Both the position numbers and the translations under genes were made by a program. A stretch of 33,328 nt of DNA, taken from NCBI GenBank assembly GCA_947306305.1, contig CAMZGI010000005.1:1-33328 (forward strand), in the 5' to 3' direction. This DNA is from an uncultured Fibrobacter sp. Its GTDB lineage: Bacteria; Fibrobacterota; Fibrobacteria; Fibrobacterales; Fibrobacteraceae. Each line of letters opens with the position of its first letter. Positions within the stretch are counted from its first letter, which is position 1. Under the pieces are notes generated by a model, which did not search any database, had not been told where the DNA came from, and worked only from the letters and a program-made list of their open reading frames with translations. Shown piece by piece: positions 1 to 8,282 of the stretch.

Positions 1-22
1 ATTATTTGCTTAGGAGGAAAGG

Positions 23-54
23 GAAGACGGGGTTCGCCCCGCCTTCTTTTTTTT
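23..54 (+). terminator. Rho-independent terminator of the preceding FISUMP-type cassette
   Basis: Ten-base arms at 23-32 and 37-46 close a TTCG tetraloop and are followed by eight T. One A-C mismatch sits in the stem and recurs in the two other cassette terminators at 3050 and 8088. It probably ends a gene lying left of the window. A ribosome-site-like TTAGGAGGAA lies just before it at 10-19 without a start codon. Confidence 0.85.
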
Positions 55-72
55 GCGTTCCCACCGCCTTGT

Positions 73-97
73 AACTAGTAACTTAGAACTAGTAACT
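73..97. repeat. Two copies of AACTAGTAACT
   Basis: The 11-mer AACTAGTAACT occurs at 73-83 and 87-97, a 14-base period. The same word family fills the spacer at 17033-17152. It lies between the terminator at 23-54 and the promoter at 193. No function is known to me. Confidence 0.6.
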
Positions 98-192
98 ACT
101 TTGTTTGTATTTAGAAAAATGCTTAAAATTTTATTAAATATTAAAAATTGCTTAAATTTGAATAAAAACTAAGATTTTTTATGATAAAACTA

Positions 193-221
193 TTGACTTT
201 TTAAATTTTGCGATTTATATT
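193..221 (+). promoter_or_regulatory. Sigma-70-type promoter of the first TIGR02147-FISUMP cassette
   Basis: TTGACT (193-198) and TATATT (216-221) are separated by 17 bases, with an A/T-rich stretch upstream at about 110-190. The same hexamers, spacing and flanks recur at 3195-3223 before the second cassette, which supports the call. The last base of the -10 hexamer is 57 bases before the ATG at 279. Confidence 0.7.
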
Positions 222-278
222 TAGAAATGTGAGCAGCACGGACGTTCAAGCCGAAGTGCGGCTCGTTTAGGAGGAAAC

Positions 279-1112
279 ATGAAAGATATACTAGAATACA
301 CTAGCTATCGCCAGTATATCGCGGACTACTACGCCGAGAGAAAGGCTAAGTCTGCGTTTACCTGGCAAGAATTCACGCGGGCGGCGGGGTTCTCTTCGCC
401 GGTTCACCTTAAATACGCGAGCGAAGGTCGCCTGAATTTGAGCGACGCGGCTGCGCTGCGTGTGGCTCAAGCCATGCATCTTGCAGATTTCGAGCAAGAG
501 TACTTTTGCGAAATGGTCAAGTTCGACCATGCCAAAACAGATGCCGAAAAAAAATCGGCGTTCAGCAAAATGCTTGCCATTGCAGATGCCCACAAAGCAA
601 AAATCGTAGAAGGCGATGCGTTCCGCTATTTCGAGAGCTGGAAAAATCCGGTGCTGCGCGAGCTTGCTCCTGCAATGCCGGGGGCGAAACCTTTGACTCT
701 TGCAAAAACTTGCCGTCCCGAAATTACTGCGGCGGAAGTTAGCGAAGCTTTGAACTTTCTTGTCAAGGCGGGTCTTCTGAAAAAAGACGAAGAAGGTCGT
801 TACGTGCAGACCGATAAATTTGTGACAACGGGTCCTATGGAAGTGACTCCTGTGGCTGTCCGTGGAATGCACCGCCAAATGGGCGAGTTCGCGTTGGAAG
901 CTATCGAGGGCGTCGCTCAGGATGAACGTCATTTTTCGGGGCTTACTCTTGGGCTTACGCATAAAGCCTACGAAGAAATTGTCCAAGAAATTGACGCGTG
1001 CCGCAAACGCATTGCCGCTATTGCGACTAGGGATACTGAAATCGACGATGTTTATCGCTTGAACATGCAGCTTTTCCCGTTGACAAACAAAAGTTTAAAT
1101 AAAAAAGTTTAG
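279..1112 (+). CDS. TIGR02147 family protein (Fibrobacter paralogous family, putative regulator)
   Basis: This 277-residue protein has no signal peptide or membrane segment, so it is probably cytoplasmic. It matches the TIGR02147 family of Fibrobacter paralogues. The N-terminus (EYTSYRQYIADYYAERK) is followed by a helix-turn-helix-like stretch around residues 25-60 (TWQEF, AGFSSP, LKYASEGRLNLS) and a family motif near 125-140 (SWKNPVLRELAP). A second acidic and basic helical part follows, with GMHRQMGEFALEAI near 200. The ATG is set by TTTAGGAGGAA about 10 bases upstream. It lies 9 bases before a FISUMP lipoprotein gene under one promoter. A very similar paralogue at 3446 stands in the same place before another FISUMP gene. 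I infer, without proof, that it regulates or accompanies those lipoproteins. Confidence 0.85.
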   Translation: MKDILEYTSYRQYIADYYAERKAKSAFTWQEFTRAAGFSSPVHLKYASEGRLNLSDAAALRVAQAMHLADFEQEYFCEMVKFDHAKTDAEKKSAFSKMLAIADAHKAKIVEGDAFRYFESWKNPVLRELAPAMPGAKPLTLAKTCRPEITAAEVSEALNFLVKAGLLKKDEEGRYVQTDKFVTTGPMEVTPVAVRGMHRQMGEFALEAIEGVAQDERHFSGLTLGLTHKAYEEIVQEIDACRKRIAAIATRDTEIDDVYRLNMQLFPLTNKSLNKKV

Positions 1113-1121
1113 GAGGAAACC

Positions 1122-3008
1122 ATGAAAAACTTAAGAATAAGCAGGCAGCTTGTCTGCAAAATGGCGATGCTGCTCGCCTTTATGCTCGCAGCATGTTCTG
1201 ACGACCACGTTGCTGGTGGCGTTACCGAAGAAACTCGCATCTATGCTTTGGCAGGTTACGTGGGCGAAGTTTATCCCATGCTTTTGAAGTCGGCTGATGA
1301 TGTGGAAAAAACAAGGGATTCTTTGGAAGAAGGTTCCGTGTTTGCTGCGAAGGGAACGAAGGTGAGCGTTTTCGAATTGGATTCGTTGACGCTTGAAAAA
1401 ACGGGCCGTTCATTTGTCGGAACCGTTGACAATGATAGCGGCCGCTTTGCATTTGAAAATCTTGAGCTGAACAGTCCGTATGTGCTGGTTGAAACACAGA
1501 ATTCTTGCTATATGGAAGGCTGCCAAGAGCGTGGAATACTCTTTGGTTATCAAACGCATCGTTATAGTCCTACGTATTGCGAAGATTCTGTTTTTGTAGG
1601 GACGGCGGAGTGCTCTAATAAATATTTAGATGTGGTGAGCGCTATTGTGGATTTGCGAAATGTGAAAAAAATAAGTGTTAGCTCTTTGACAACCTCAAAG
1701 ATTCCGTTATTGCAGAAATATTTTGCAGAAGGGAAGTCTTTTGCAGAAGCTAGCGAAATGGCCGAACGAGAAATTCTTGAAAAATTGGGAATATACGAAA
1801 ACCTGGGTGCGTTCGAAGATCTGTCCCGCAATGATTCGGAATTGCTTTATGTGAATGAGCTGTTCCGGTTGGGAGATTTTGATATCCGCTTTGGAATTGA
1901 TAGGATCGATATCCCGCTTTATTTCGCGCCGCCCAAGGCGTTCTCTGTGCGAGGCGAGGGCATAGAACAGTACTACTTGAATTCGATGAAAATGATTGAA
2001 TATAAAGTAGGCTATCTGGCTCGTCAAGATGGTTTGGGACAATGTACTGAAGCTCGTGAAAATGAGGCTGGCAAGGTCAAGAGCATTTATAATAGATATG
2101 ATGTTGCTGTGGTGTGCCGTTCTGGAAAATGGACTTTAGGATTTAAAGCGATTGAGCATGCTAAAGGGACGCTGACAGACAAACGTGATGGAAAAACGTA
2201 TAAGACGGTAACGTATAATTGGGGCGGAGCTACGCAAACTTGGATGGCCGAAAATCTTGATTTTGCAGAAGCGGCAGATTCTTGTTATCGCTCTTGGCTG
2301 GATGACGGAAACTGCAAAGCTTATGGCCTTGCGTATCAGTGGAACTCAGCGATGAATATCAAAAACGATGATATAAAAGCATATTTTGTCGATGCTCAAG
2401 GCGATACGGTCTTTATGAGCAAGAGGTGCTTGGATGCGTATTTTGATGAGTCGAATTTGGATTCGGTGAAGGCTGTTGTGGATTCTTGCGATACGGCGTT
2501 GTACGGAAGCGATTCGCTGGAAACCAAAAAAGGGACGACCACTTGGACCTGGAATTACACGGATTTCATTACTCCAGCGAATCAAAACTCATATCAAGGC
2601 GTTTGCCCCGATGGTTGGAGAATTCCGACATTTGACGATTGGAAGACTTTGTTACAAAATTTGGGCGAACAGTATGGCGTTGATTATAGATCTGTTGTGC
2701 CGGTATTGTACGATGAAGTCGCCACGGGATTTGACATGAAGAGCTATATGCTTGCGTTGGGTGATTCTTTTAGGGTGCTTATTCGCAATCTTGGATTTTA
2801 CAATTATTTTGTTGTGGCTGATACGCGTTTTTACGTGGTTGAATTCTTTAACCAATGGACGGTGAGTGCAGGGTTTGATTTGAATTTCCCTTCTACACGG
2901 CACATGACTATTTTTAAGGATGACAATAAGGAAACTTATCCAGAATTGCTTCAGGGGAGTTTTGGAGATCCGTATCAAAAAGCCGCGGTCCGCTGCATCA
3001 AAAATTAA
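1122..3008 (+). CDS. FISUMP-domain surface lipoprotein
   Basis: This 628-residue exported protein begins with basic residues, a hydrophobic stretch and a lipobox (LAAC, Cys25), so it is probably a lipoprotein. An N-terminal region with ELDSLTLEKTGRSF and LNSPYV near 85-125 is shared with the genes at 4286 and 6313. It looks like a small beta domain. The FISUMP domain follows from about residue 345: DKRDGKTYKTVTYNWGG, TWMAENLDF (about 373), then after a long acidic insert GVCPDGWRIPTFDDW (about 492) and the terminal RCIKN. FISUMP is a Fibrobacter domain of unknown biochemical function on secreted or surface proteins. The start is fixed by TTTAGGAGGAAACC. It is cotranscribed with the TIGR02147 gene 9 bases upstream and ends before a terminator at 3050. 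Confidence 0.85.
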   Translation: MKNLRISRQLVCKMAMLLAFMLAACSDDHVAGGVTEETRIYALAGYVGEVYPMLLKSADDVEKTRDSLEEGSVFAAKGTKVSVFELDSLTLEKTGRSFVGTVDNDSGRFAFENLELNSPYVLVETQNSCYMEGCQERGILFGYQTHRYSPTYCEDSVFVGTAECSNKYLDVVSAIVDLRNVKKISVSSLTTSKIPLLQKYFAEGKSFAEASEMAEREILEKLGIYENLGAFEDLSRNDSELLYVNELFRLGDFDIRFGIDRIDIPLYFAPPKAFSVRGEGIEQYYLNSMKMIEYKVGYLARQDGLGQCTEARENEAGKVKSIYNRYDVAVVCRSGKWTLGFKAIEHAKGTLTDKRDGKTYKTVTYNWGGATQTWMAENLDFAEAADSCYRSWLDDGNCKAYGLAYQWNSAMNIKNDDIKAYFVDAQGDTVFMSKRCLDAYFDESNLDSVKAVVDSCDTALYGSDSLETKKGTTTWTWNYTDFITPANQNSYQGVCPDGWRIPTFDDWKTLLQNLGEQYGVDYRSVVPVLYDEVATGFDMKSYMLALGDSFRVLIRNLGFYNYFVVADTRFYVVEFFNQWTVSAGFDLNFPSTRHMTIFKDDNKETYPELLQGSFGDPYQKAAVRCIKN

Positions 3009-3049
3009 AGCGGGTCGGGCATAAAGCGATTGTTTGCTTAGGAGGAAGG

Positions 3050-3079
3050 GAAGACGGGGCTCGCCCCGCCTTCTTTTTT
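3050..3079 (+). terminator. Rho-independent terminator of the first complete cassette
   Basis: Arms 3050-3059 and 3064-3073 around a CTCG loop are followed by six T. The sequence is nearly identical to the terminator at 23-54, including the A-C mismatch. TTAGGAGGAA lies immediately before it at 3038-3047. Confidence 0.88.
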
Positions 3080-3194
3080 CTTGTTTTTAGGAATAATGAA
3101 ATTGTTATATTGTAAAAAATGCCTTGTTTTTTATAAAATTTCGCCAAAAAGCTTAAATTTGACTTAAAATGAATAAAATATATTGTAAAAACTA

Positions 3195-3223
3195 TTGACT
3201 TTTTGAAATTTTAAGCGTATATT
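3195..3223 (+). promoter_or_regulatory. Sigma-70-type promoter of the second TIGR02147-FISUMP cassette
   Basis: TTGACT (3195-3200), 17 bases, then TATATT (3218-3223), with the flanks CTATTGACTTTTT and GCG-TATATTTA shared with the promoter at 193. The leader to the ATG at 3446 is about 222 bases because a palindromic element sits in it. Taking out that element and one flanking GTTTAGG leaves about 59 bases, against 57 in the first cassette. Confidence 0.7.
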
Positions 3224-3274
3224 TAAAATCGAGGAATGGTTCTGCGTTTGTTCGCTGAACTAAATTGTTTAGGA

Positions 3275-3426
3275 ACCTCTAAAAATTGCTTTGGTAAAGA
3301 AAATTTGAGCGAGACCAAGTGTAGGCAGGAATGAAAAGTGGTGAATACTGGAGGTATTTACCACTTTGAATGACGAACCAGCACGACGTGTCGCAGCCAA
3401 ATTTTTGAAAATGAATTTTTAGAGGT
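3275..3426. mobile_element. Palindromic MITE-like element inserted in a 5' leader
   Basis: Perfect 13-base terminal inverted repeats (ACCTCTAAAAATT at 3275-3287 and its complement at 3414-3426) bound about 152 bases. Inside is a second long hairpin, with 14-base arms 3335-3348 and 3354-3367 and one mismatch. GTTTAGG occurs on both sides (3267-3273 and 3430-3436), with one and three extra bases between it and the repeats, as for a target duplication. There is no coding capacity. The rest of the 3009-3445 gap holds only the terminator at 3050 and the promoter at 3195. The parent transposon family is not recognised. Confidence 0.65.
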
Positions 3427-3445
3427 GACGTTTAGGAGGAATAAA

Positions 3446-4276
3446 ATGAAAGACGTGCTAGAGTACACTAGCTACCGTCAGTATATTGCGGACTACTATG
3501 CCGATAAAAAGGCGAAGTCTGCATTTACCTGGCAAGAGTTCGCCCAAAAGGCGGGCTTCTCGTCGCCGGTCTATCTCAAATATGTGAGCGAAGGCCGATT
3601 CAATCTCAGTGAAGAAGCGACATCCCGCGTGGCTTGCGCAATGTCCCTGATAGGGTACGAGCGTGAATACTTTTTCGAAATGGTCAGGCTGGACCATGCC
3701 AAAACGGACGAAGAAAAGAAAGCCATTTTCAATAAAATGCTTGCTATTGCCGATATCCACAAAGTGAGGGTTATCGAGGGCGATAGCTTCCGCTATTTCG
3801 ATAGCTGGAAAAATCCTGTGCTGCGTGAGCTTGCCCCTGCGATGCCGGGCGCAAAGCCGCTTGCTCTTGCTAAAGCTTGCCGCCCTAAAATTACCGCAGC
3901 CGAAGTCAGCGACTCGTTGAGCTTCCTTATCAAAGCGAATTTGTTGCAAAAAGACGAAGACGGGAATTATGTTCAAACTGAAAAGTCGGTAACGACCGGC
4001 CCGATGGACGTGACTCCTGTTGCGGTTCGTGGAATGCATCGCCAGATGGGCGAATTTGCGCTTGACGCTATTGATGGCGTGCCGCAGAGCGAACGCCATT
4101 TTTCGGGACTGACGCTTGGCATTACGCGTCGTGCGTACGAAGAGATTGTTCAGGAAATTGCAGCCTTCCGCAAGAGAATCGTTGCAATTGCAACTCGTGA
4201 CGATGAGACTGATGAAGTCTATCGGTTGAATATGCAATTTTTCCCGATGACAAAAAAGAGTGTTAAAAAGGATTAG
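3446..4276 (+). CDS. TIGR02147 family protein, second copy
   Basis: This 276-residue paralogue of the protein at 279 has most residues the same from end to end: EYTSYRQYIADYYADKK, the HTH-like AGFSSPVYLKYVSEGRFNLS, SWKNPVLRELAPAMPGAK and GMHRQMGEFALDAI. Many codons differ silently, so the duplication is old or diverging rather than an assembly copy. I use ATG 3446, set by TTTAGGAGGA at 3431-3440. An upstream in-frame GTG at 3425 would place coding sequence over the ribosome site and into the MITE-like element, so it is rejected. It precedes a FISUMP gene by 9 bases and probably shares its transcript with both FISUMP genes downstream. A regulatory role is inferred from position only. Confidence 0.85.
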   Translation: MKDVLEYTSYRQYIADYYADKKAKSAFTWQEFAQKAGFSSPVYLKYVSEGRFNLSEEATSRVACAMSLIGYEREYFFEMVRLDHAKTDEEKKAIFNKMLAIADIHKVRVIEGDSFRYFDSWKNPVLRELAPAMPGAKPLALAKACRPKITAAEVSDSLSFLIKANLLQKDEDGNYVQTEKSVTTGPMDVTPVAVRGMHRQMGEFALDAIDGVPQSERHFSGLTLGITRRAYEEIVQEIAAFRKRIVAIATRDDETDEVYRLNMQFFPMTKKSVKKD

Positions 4277-4285
4277 GAGGATATC

Positions 4286-6304
4286 ATGATTTGCATAAAA
4301 ATTAGCGAGCAGTTTGTTCGCAGACTCGCTTCACTGCGGATGTTCTTAGTGGCGTGTTTGGCGGTCGCTTTGAACTTTGCTATTGCGACTCTTTTTGCCA
4401 TGATGTTCGTGGCGTGTTCTTTGGGCGGTTCTACCGAAGAGACTAGTTTGTTGGGAGGCTCTTCTGAGGAGCCCGATGTTGTGGCATCTCTTGAGAACAT
4501 CTCTGTAAGAGGGCTTGCAATGGTGAGCGCAAGTCCTGAATCCGTTGACAGTACCGAAATTGGGCTTTCTTTGAGCGGTATGCCCAAAGGCTCTGTGGTG
4601 ACTCTTTACGAGCTTGATCCCGATTCGCTCGAAAGGACGGGTGTTTCCTTTGCCGATACGATTGATAATGACTATGGCACGTTTGATATTCAAGGCGTGA
4701 CGTTGAATTCCCCGTATGTGTGGATTACTGCGGTCGAAAAAGAAGGGCTTGCCATGGATGTTGATTATATGTACAACCCGATTGAAAACTCACTTCGTGT
4801 CAGCGCGTTTGTTGATGTTCGCGATACGACTCCGGTTACGGTTGATATCTTTTCGGATCTAGTCGCTTATCGTGCTCGAGTCTTGATGCTTATCGGGAAT
4901 AGCTATAAGGATGCCGTGGCCCAGGCCAAACGTGAAATCCTTGAGGCGTTTGGAGTCTATGGTGTTTCTATCGACAGCTTGGACGTGACGAGCATCGATT
5001 ATTATGCCATGCAGTCGGTTCTTGTGGGCGTTGCGAATTCTGCATACGACGTGGGCGAAGTCCGCACCAATGAATATGTGGCAAAGGCTTTTGAACAGAC
5101 GGGTTCATTCATGAGGGAAAAGAAAACGATTCTCTATGGAATCCGCAGTGTCGCAAGTGATATGAAATTCAGACTTTCTATCCCGCAGAGTCTTTACGAT
5201 CAAATGGGTACAGTTGCTGCCAAGGAATATCAGGCAATGCTTCTTTATGAAAAATACCTTGCAGGAATGTTGTCTGTAATGCTTGAAGCTGGGCAGTGCA
5301 CTACTGAACGTGAAGGAACAACTGTTGATATTGCTAGTGAAAATATTTTCAAATCTTCTGGGCCTAAGTATAACATTGTCTGCCGTTCTGGTAGCTGGCA
5401 CATGGCGTATGAACAAGTTCCCCATACATTCGGAACGATGACGGATACACGTGATGGAATCACTTATAAAACCGTGACGATTGATTTTGGTGGGCAGACG
5501 CAGACTTGGATGGCGGAAAACTTGAGATACAACGGTGTAGAATCGAGCTGCCTTAACGATAAAGAACAGAATTGCAATACGTATGGTCGTCAATACGATT
5601 GGCATATTGCGACGGGCCTTGGCGAATCAATTTTGCGGAATGAATTCGATTCTATGCAGGAATGTATTGATTCCTTGTCTCCGCGATATTCGGCGGATCC
5701 GCTACCGTATGATTCTGCGTTTATTGCCAAATGCATTGCCGAGCTTGATGACCCGAATCCAGAAAATATTGAAAAATGTGAATATTACGGTGGTAAGCCT
5801 CAACCGATTGATTATGACTCTTTGAAAGCTGCATATAATCAAGAAATTCTGGATCGTTGCGAACGGTCTATGAGCGCAGATGCAAGGTTTATCGATTATA
5901 CAAAGTTGAATTTGGATAGCATGGCGGTTACTCAAGGCGTTTGCCCGGATGGCTGGAGAATTCCCACTTTAGACGATTGGGAAACAATCTTCCAGTATAT
6001 CGATCGTAAATGGCATTCGACTGCAGAAGGCTCGTTCTTGTTGGCGGCTCCTTCTATTGGCGACCCGTTTGGTTTTGGCTTGAACAATACGGTTGAAATG
6101 GAATGGGCTGGCGCTCAATCGCTAAAGGTTGAAAGACTGCTTGGAATGTATATGATGATTTCGACACAGAATGATCGCGTTGCGGCTTCTGTAGGTGAAT
6201 TTAAGTCTGTGCCGGTAAAGAGTACGGGATGGGTGTTTAATTATGATGCCGTTTCGTATGAAGTTTTTTTTAAGAAACTCTTTGTTCGTTGCATCAAAAA
6301 TTAG
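4286..6304 (+). CDS. FISUMP-domain surface lipoprotein
   Basis: A 672-residue exported protein. Its N-terminus is unusually long for a signal peptide: a basic start, then two hydrophobic runs before the lipobox FVAC (Cys about 46). The mature start is Ser/Gly/Glu-rich. It shares ELDPDSLERTGVSF and LNSPYVWI with its neighbours. The FISUMP domain begins at about residue 385 (DTRDGITYKTVTIDFGG, TWMAENLRY about 407) and resumes after an insert of more than 100 residues at GVCPDGWRIPTLDDW (about 552), ending RCIKN. The insert holds several short Cys-containing helices (QECIDSL, AKCIAEL, DRCERSM), suggesting disulphides outside the cell. The start follows TTAGGAGGATATC. The stop at 6304 is 8 bases before the next FISUMP start. 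Confidence 0.85.
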   Translation: MICIKISEQFVRRLASLRMFLVACLAVALNFAIATLFAMMFVACSLGGSTEETSLLGGSSEEPDVVASLENISVRGLAMVSASPESVDSTEIGLSLSGMPKGSVVTLYELDPDSLERTGVSFADTIDNDYGTFDIQGVTLNSPYVWITAVEKEGLAMDVDYMYNPIENSLRVSAFVDVRDTTPVTVDIFSDLVAYRARVLMLIGNSYKDAVAQAKREILEAFGVYGVSIDSLDVTSIDYYAMQSVLVGVANSAYDVGEVRTNEYVAKAFEQTGSFMREKKTILYGIRSVASDMKFRLSIPQSLYDQMGTVAAKEYQAMLLYEKYLAGMLSVMLEAGQCTTEREGTTVDIASENIFKSSGPKYNIVCRSGSWHMAYEQVPHTFGTMTDTRDGITYKTVTIDFGGQTQTWMAENLRYNGVESSCLNDKEQNCNTYGRQYDWHIATGLGESILRNEFDSMQECIDSLSPRYSADPLPYDSAFIAKCIAELDDPNPENIEKCEYYGGKPQPIDYDSLKAAYNQEILDRCERSMSADARFIDYTKLNLDSMAVTQGVCPDGWRIPTLDDWETIFQYIDRKWHSTAEGSFLLAAPSIGDPFGFGLNNTVEMEWAGAQSLKVERLLGMYMMISTQNDRVAASVGEFKSVPVKSTGWVFNYDAVSYEVFFKKLFVRCIKN

Positions 6305-6312
6305 GGGGAAAT

Positions 6313-8025
6313 ATGTTTAGTTTGAATAAAAAGATATTTCTTGGATGCTCGTTGTTGCTTTCTTTGTACGCGTGCTCCAATGACGATCCCAATGCAGTGG
6401 CACCGCTTGCTATTCAAATGACGGAAACTGGAGAAAGTTCCGCGAAGACGAGTGAAGCATTCAATTTGAATAACGTTCGTGTTGATGGCCGCGCGGTAAC
6501 TTTGTCGCGAAAAGAAAATGGTTCGGCGACGGTGTATCACCTTTATGAATTAGCTTCGAAGGTCAGAATGTATGAGCTGGATTCGGTGACTCTTGAACCG
6601 ACTGGCGATATCTGGAGAAGCTTTATTCTTGATACGAATGGAAACTTTCGCTTCGATAGCCTCTCGCTGCATAGCCCTTATGTGATGATTGAAGCGGAAC
6701 CGTCTAATCCAGAATTGGGCATGAACTTGAATATTAGCACAAGAGCAATTATCGATGTGCGAAAGTCAAAGGACGTTAGCGTCAATGTATTGACGTATCT
6801 TGAAAGTTTCCGCTTGCGTCATTTGGTTGCGTCGGGGGTTGCTTTTGATGCTGCCAAAACTCAGGCGATGCGTGAAGTTCTGGATGCATTTGGCTTGTAT
6901 GATGAACCGTTAGATTACGATAAAAAAGACAATGCCCACGCTCAAGAATATCTGGATTTTGCGGGATTCTTCTATATCAATATATTTTTGGATTCCGTAG
7001 TGACAGTGTTTAGCCAAAGTGGCATGTTGAGAAATATCGATAGTTTGTCTTCGCAATCGCTTGTCAACTGGGCTGTTTGCGATATTGATGCAACCAATAA
7101 ACAATATGTGGACTATGCTGCGAATTTCTTGTCTTCTTTACATGGATTTGGCAAGTGTACGCCAGAACTTGAAGGCACTAGTTTTGAGGTGACTGATGGC
7201 TATTATCATTTCCAGTGTACGGGAAATCAGTGGAAAACCTCTTTACAGGGATTTAAGCAAATTGATTTTTCTGAAGGCGAGATGACGGATAGCCGTGATG
7301 GAAAAACCTACAAGACTGTTACGTATAACATTAATGGCTCCGCGCAAACTTGGATGGCTGAAAATCTGGATTATGGAGATGGTGTGCATAAGGAATGGTG
7401 CTTTGAAATCAAATCGGATAATAGCAGTTTAAATTCAGTTTTATTCAAAAATGTTTTTCCTGCGGAATCATCGGGCTGTAGCGCTTACGGTGGCTTGTAT
7501 AGGGCTTATGATGCGTTGATGCTAGATACAACGTTCTTGGTTGAAAATGCGCTAGATACATGCATTGCCAATCGTCTGAAAAATTGGCTAGGGAATAGTC
7601 CTGTTGCTATTGATACTTTAGAAGTGCTCGAAACCTGCTATTATGATTTTTTGAACGAAGATAAGGTTGTTCATTGGGCTGATTCTGTTGAAACAGCTAA
7701 CGGCCATGTTCAAGGAATTTGTCCTGATGGGTGGCATATACCGACAGGAGATGAGTGGAAAGCTTTGTGGACGCTTTTGGACGGTGTGAGCTTTGGTGAC
7801 GATCTGTTGGGTGACCCTTCGGGATTTGGGTTGAATGCAATCTCTCAAGAATCCAAAGAAAGTGGTTTTGTTCAAGTAAAAGAGGATGTTTATTTTGCTA
7901 TGAAACCGCAATTTTTACCTGATCCTCAAATAAAGTATTGGTCTTGGAGCTATAGACCGCATAATCCTCAATTCGGATACAGAGTAGGCCCAGCTTTCTC
8001 GTTCATCCGTTGTGTCAAGAATTAA
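6313..8025 (+). CDS. FISUMP-domain surface lipoprotein
   Basis: A 570-residue protein with a compact signal peptide and lipobox LYAC (Cys about 21). The start at ATG 6313 follows TTAGGGGGAAAT. An in-frame ATG at 6289 lies inside the upstream gene and is rejected. The shared region ELDSVTLEPTG and LHSPYVMIEAE is followed by the FISUMP domain from about residue 325: DSRDGKTYKTVTYNI, TWMAENLDY (about 346), GICPDGWHIPTGDEW (about 469) and RCVKN at the end. It carries the same kind of Cys-containing insert (CIANRL, CYYDFL). It is the last gene of the second cassette, ending before the terminator at 8088. The cell-surface location is well supported. Substrate or binding partner is unknown. Confidence 0.85.
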   Translation: MFSLNKKIFLGCSLLLSLYACSNDDPNAVAPLAIQMTETGESSAKTSEAFNLNNVRVDGRAVTLSRKENGSATVYHLYELASKVRMYELDSVTLEPTGDIWRSFILDTNGNFRFDSLSLHSPYVMIEAEPSNPELGMNLNISTRAIIDVRKSKDVSVNVLTYLESFRLRHLVASGVAFDAAKTQAMREVLDAFGLYDEPLDYDKKDNAHAQEYLDFAGFFYINIFLDSVVTVFSQSGMLRNIDSLSSQSLVNWAVCDIDATNKQYVDYAANFLSSLHGFGKCTPELEGTSFEVTDGYYHFQCTGNQWKTSLQGFKQIDFSEGEMTDSRDGKTYKTVTYNINGSAQTWMAENLDYGDGVHKEWCFEIKSDNSSLNSVLFKNVFPAESSGCSAYGGLYRAYDALMLDTTFLVENALDTCIANRLKNWLGNSPVAIDTLEVLETCYYDFLNEDKVVHWADSVETANGHVQGICPDGWHIPTGDEWKALWTLLDGVSFGDDLLGDPSGFGLNAISQESKESGFVQVKEDVYFAMKPQFLPDPQIKYWSWSYRPHNPQFGYRVGPAFSFIRCVKN

Positions 8026-8087
8026 GTCAAGAATTGAATTTGCTCCCTCATTTTGTTTAGGAGGAATGTTAGGAATAAAAGAGGGAC

Positions 8088-8119
8088 AGGAGACGGGCTG
8101 CGGCCCGCCTTCCTTTTTA
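8088..8119 (+). terminator. Rho-independent terminator of the second cassette
   Basis: A GC stem (8094-8098 with 8103-8107) is extended outward through the same A-C mismatch to about 8089/8112, followed by T-rich sequence. It is related to the terminators at 23 and 3050, with a stem base changed in pairs. TTTAGGAGGAA occurs at 8056-8066 just before it. The 8026-8368 gap otherwise contains the 80-bp repeat and one hairpin of the GTCAT type. Confidence 0.8.
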
Positions 8120-8120
8120 T

Positions 8121-8280
8121 GTGTCGCTCCACTTTGTGTCATGACCGCTGCATCTCGGTCATGACAGAACGTAAACGTTCTGTCGCGACTCTCGATTTGC
8201 ATGTCATTCCACTTCGTGGCATGATCGCTGCACCTCGGTCATGACAGAACATAAATGTTCTGTCGCGACCCTCGGTTTGC
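8121..8280. repeat. 80-bp tandem repeat, two copies, each with two hairpins
   Basis: Copies at 8121-8200 and 8201-8280 align without gaps, and a third start is seen at 8281-8290. Each copy holds CATGACCG-n8-CGGTCATG (8140-8163; 8220-8243 with one changed base) and a 10-base-arm palindrome GACAGAACGT-AA-ACGTTCTGTC (8163-8184; 8243-8264). Between copies the palindrome changes from GT/AC to AT/AT, which keeps the pairing. Confidence 0.85.
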
Positions 8281-8282
8281 GT

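Noticed and set aside
279-4276. Assembly duplication of the TIGR02147 gene
   Set aside because: The two copies differ at many silent and some amino-acid positions and have different neighbours, so they are true paralogues.
8014-8035. GTCAAGAATT repeated twice across the stop of the FISUMP gene at 6313
   Set aside because: A 12-base duplication at the gene's end; too short to support a function and probably slippage.
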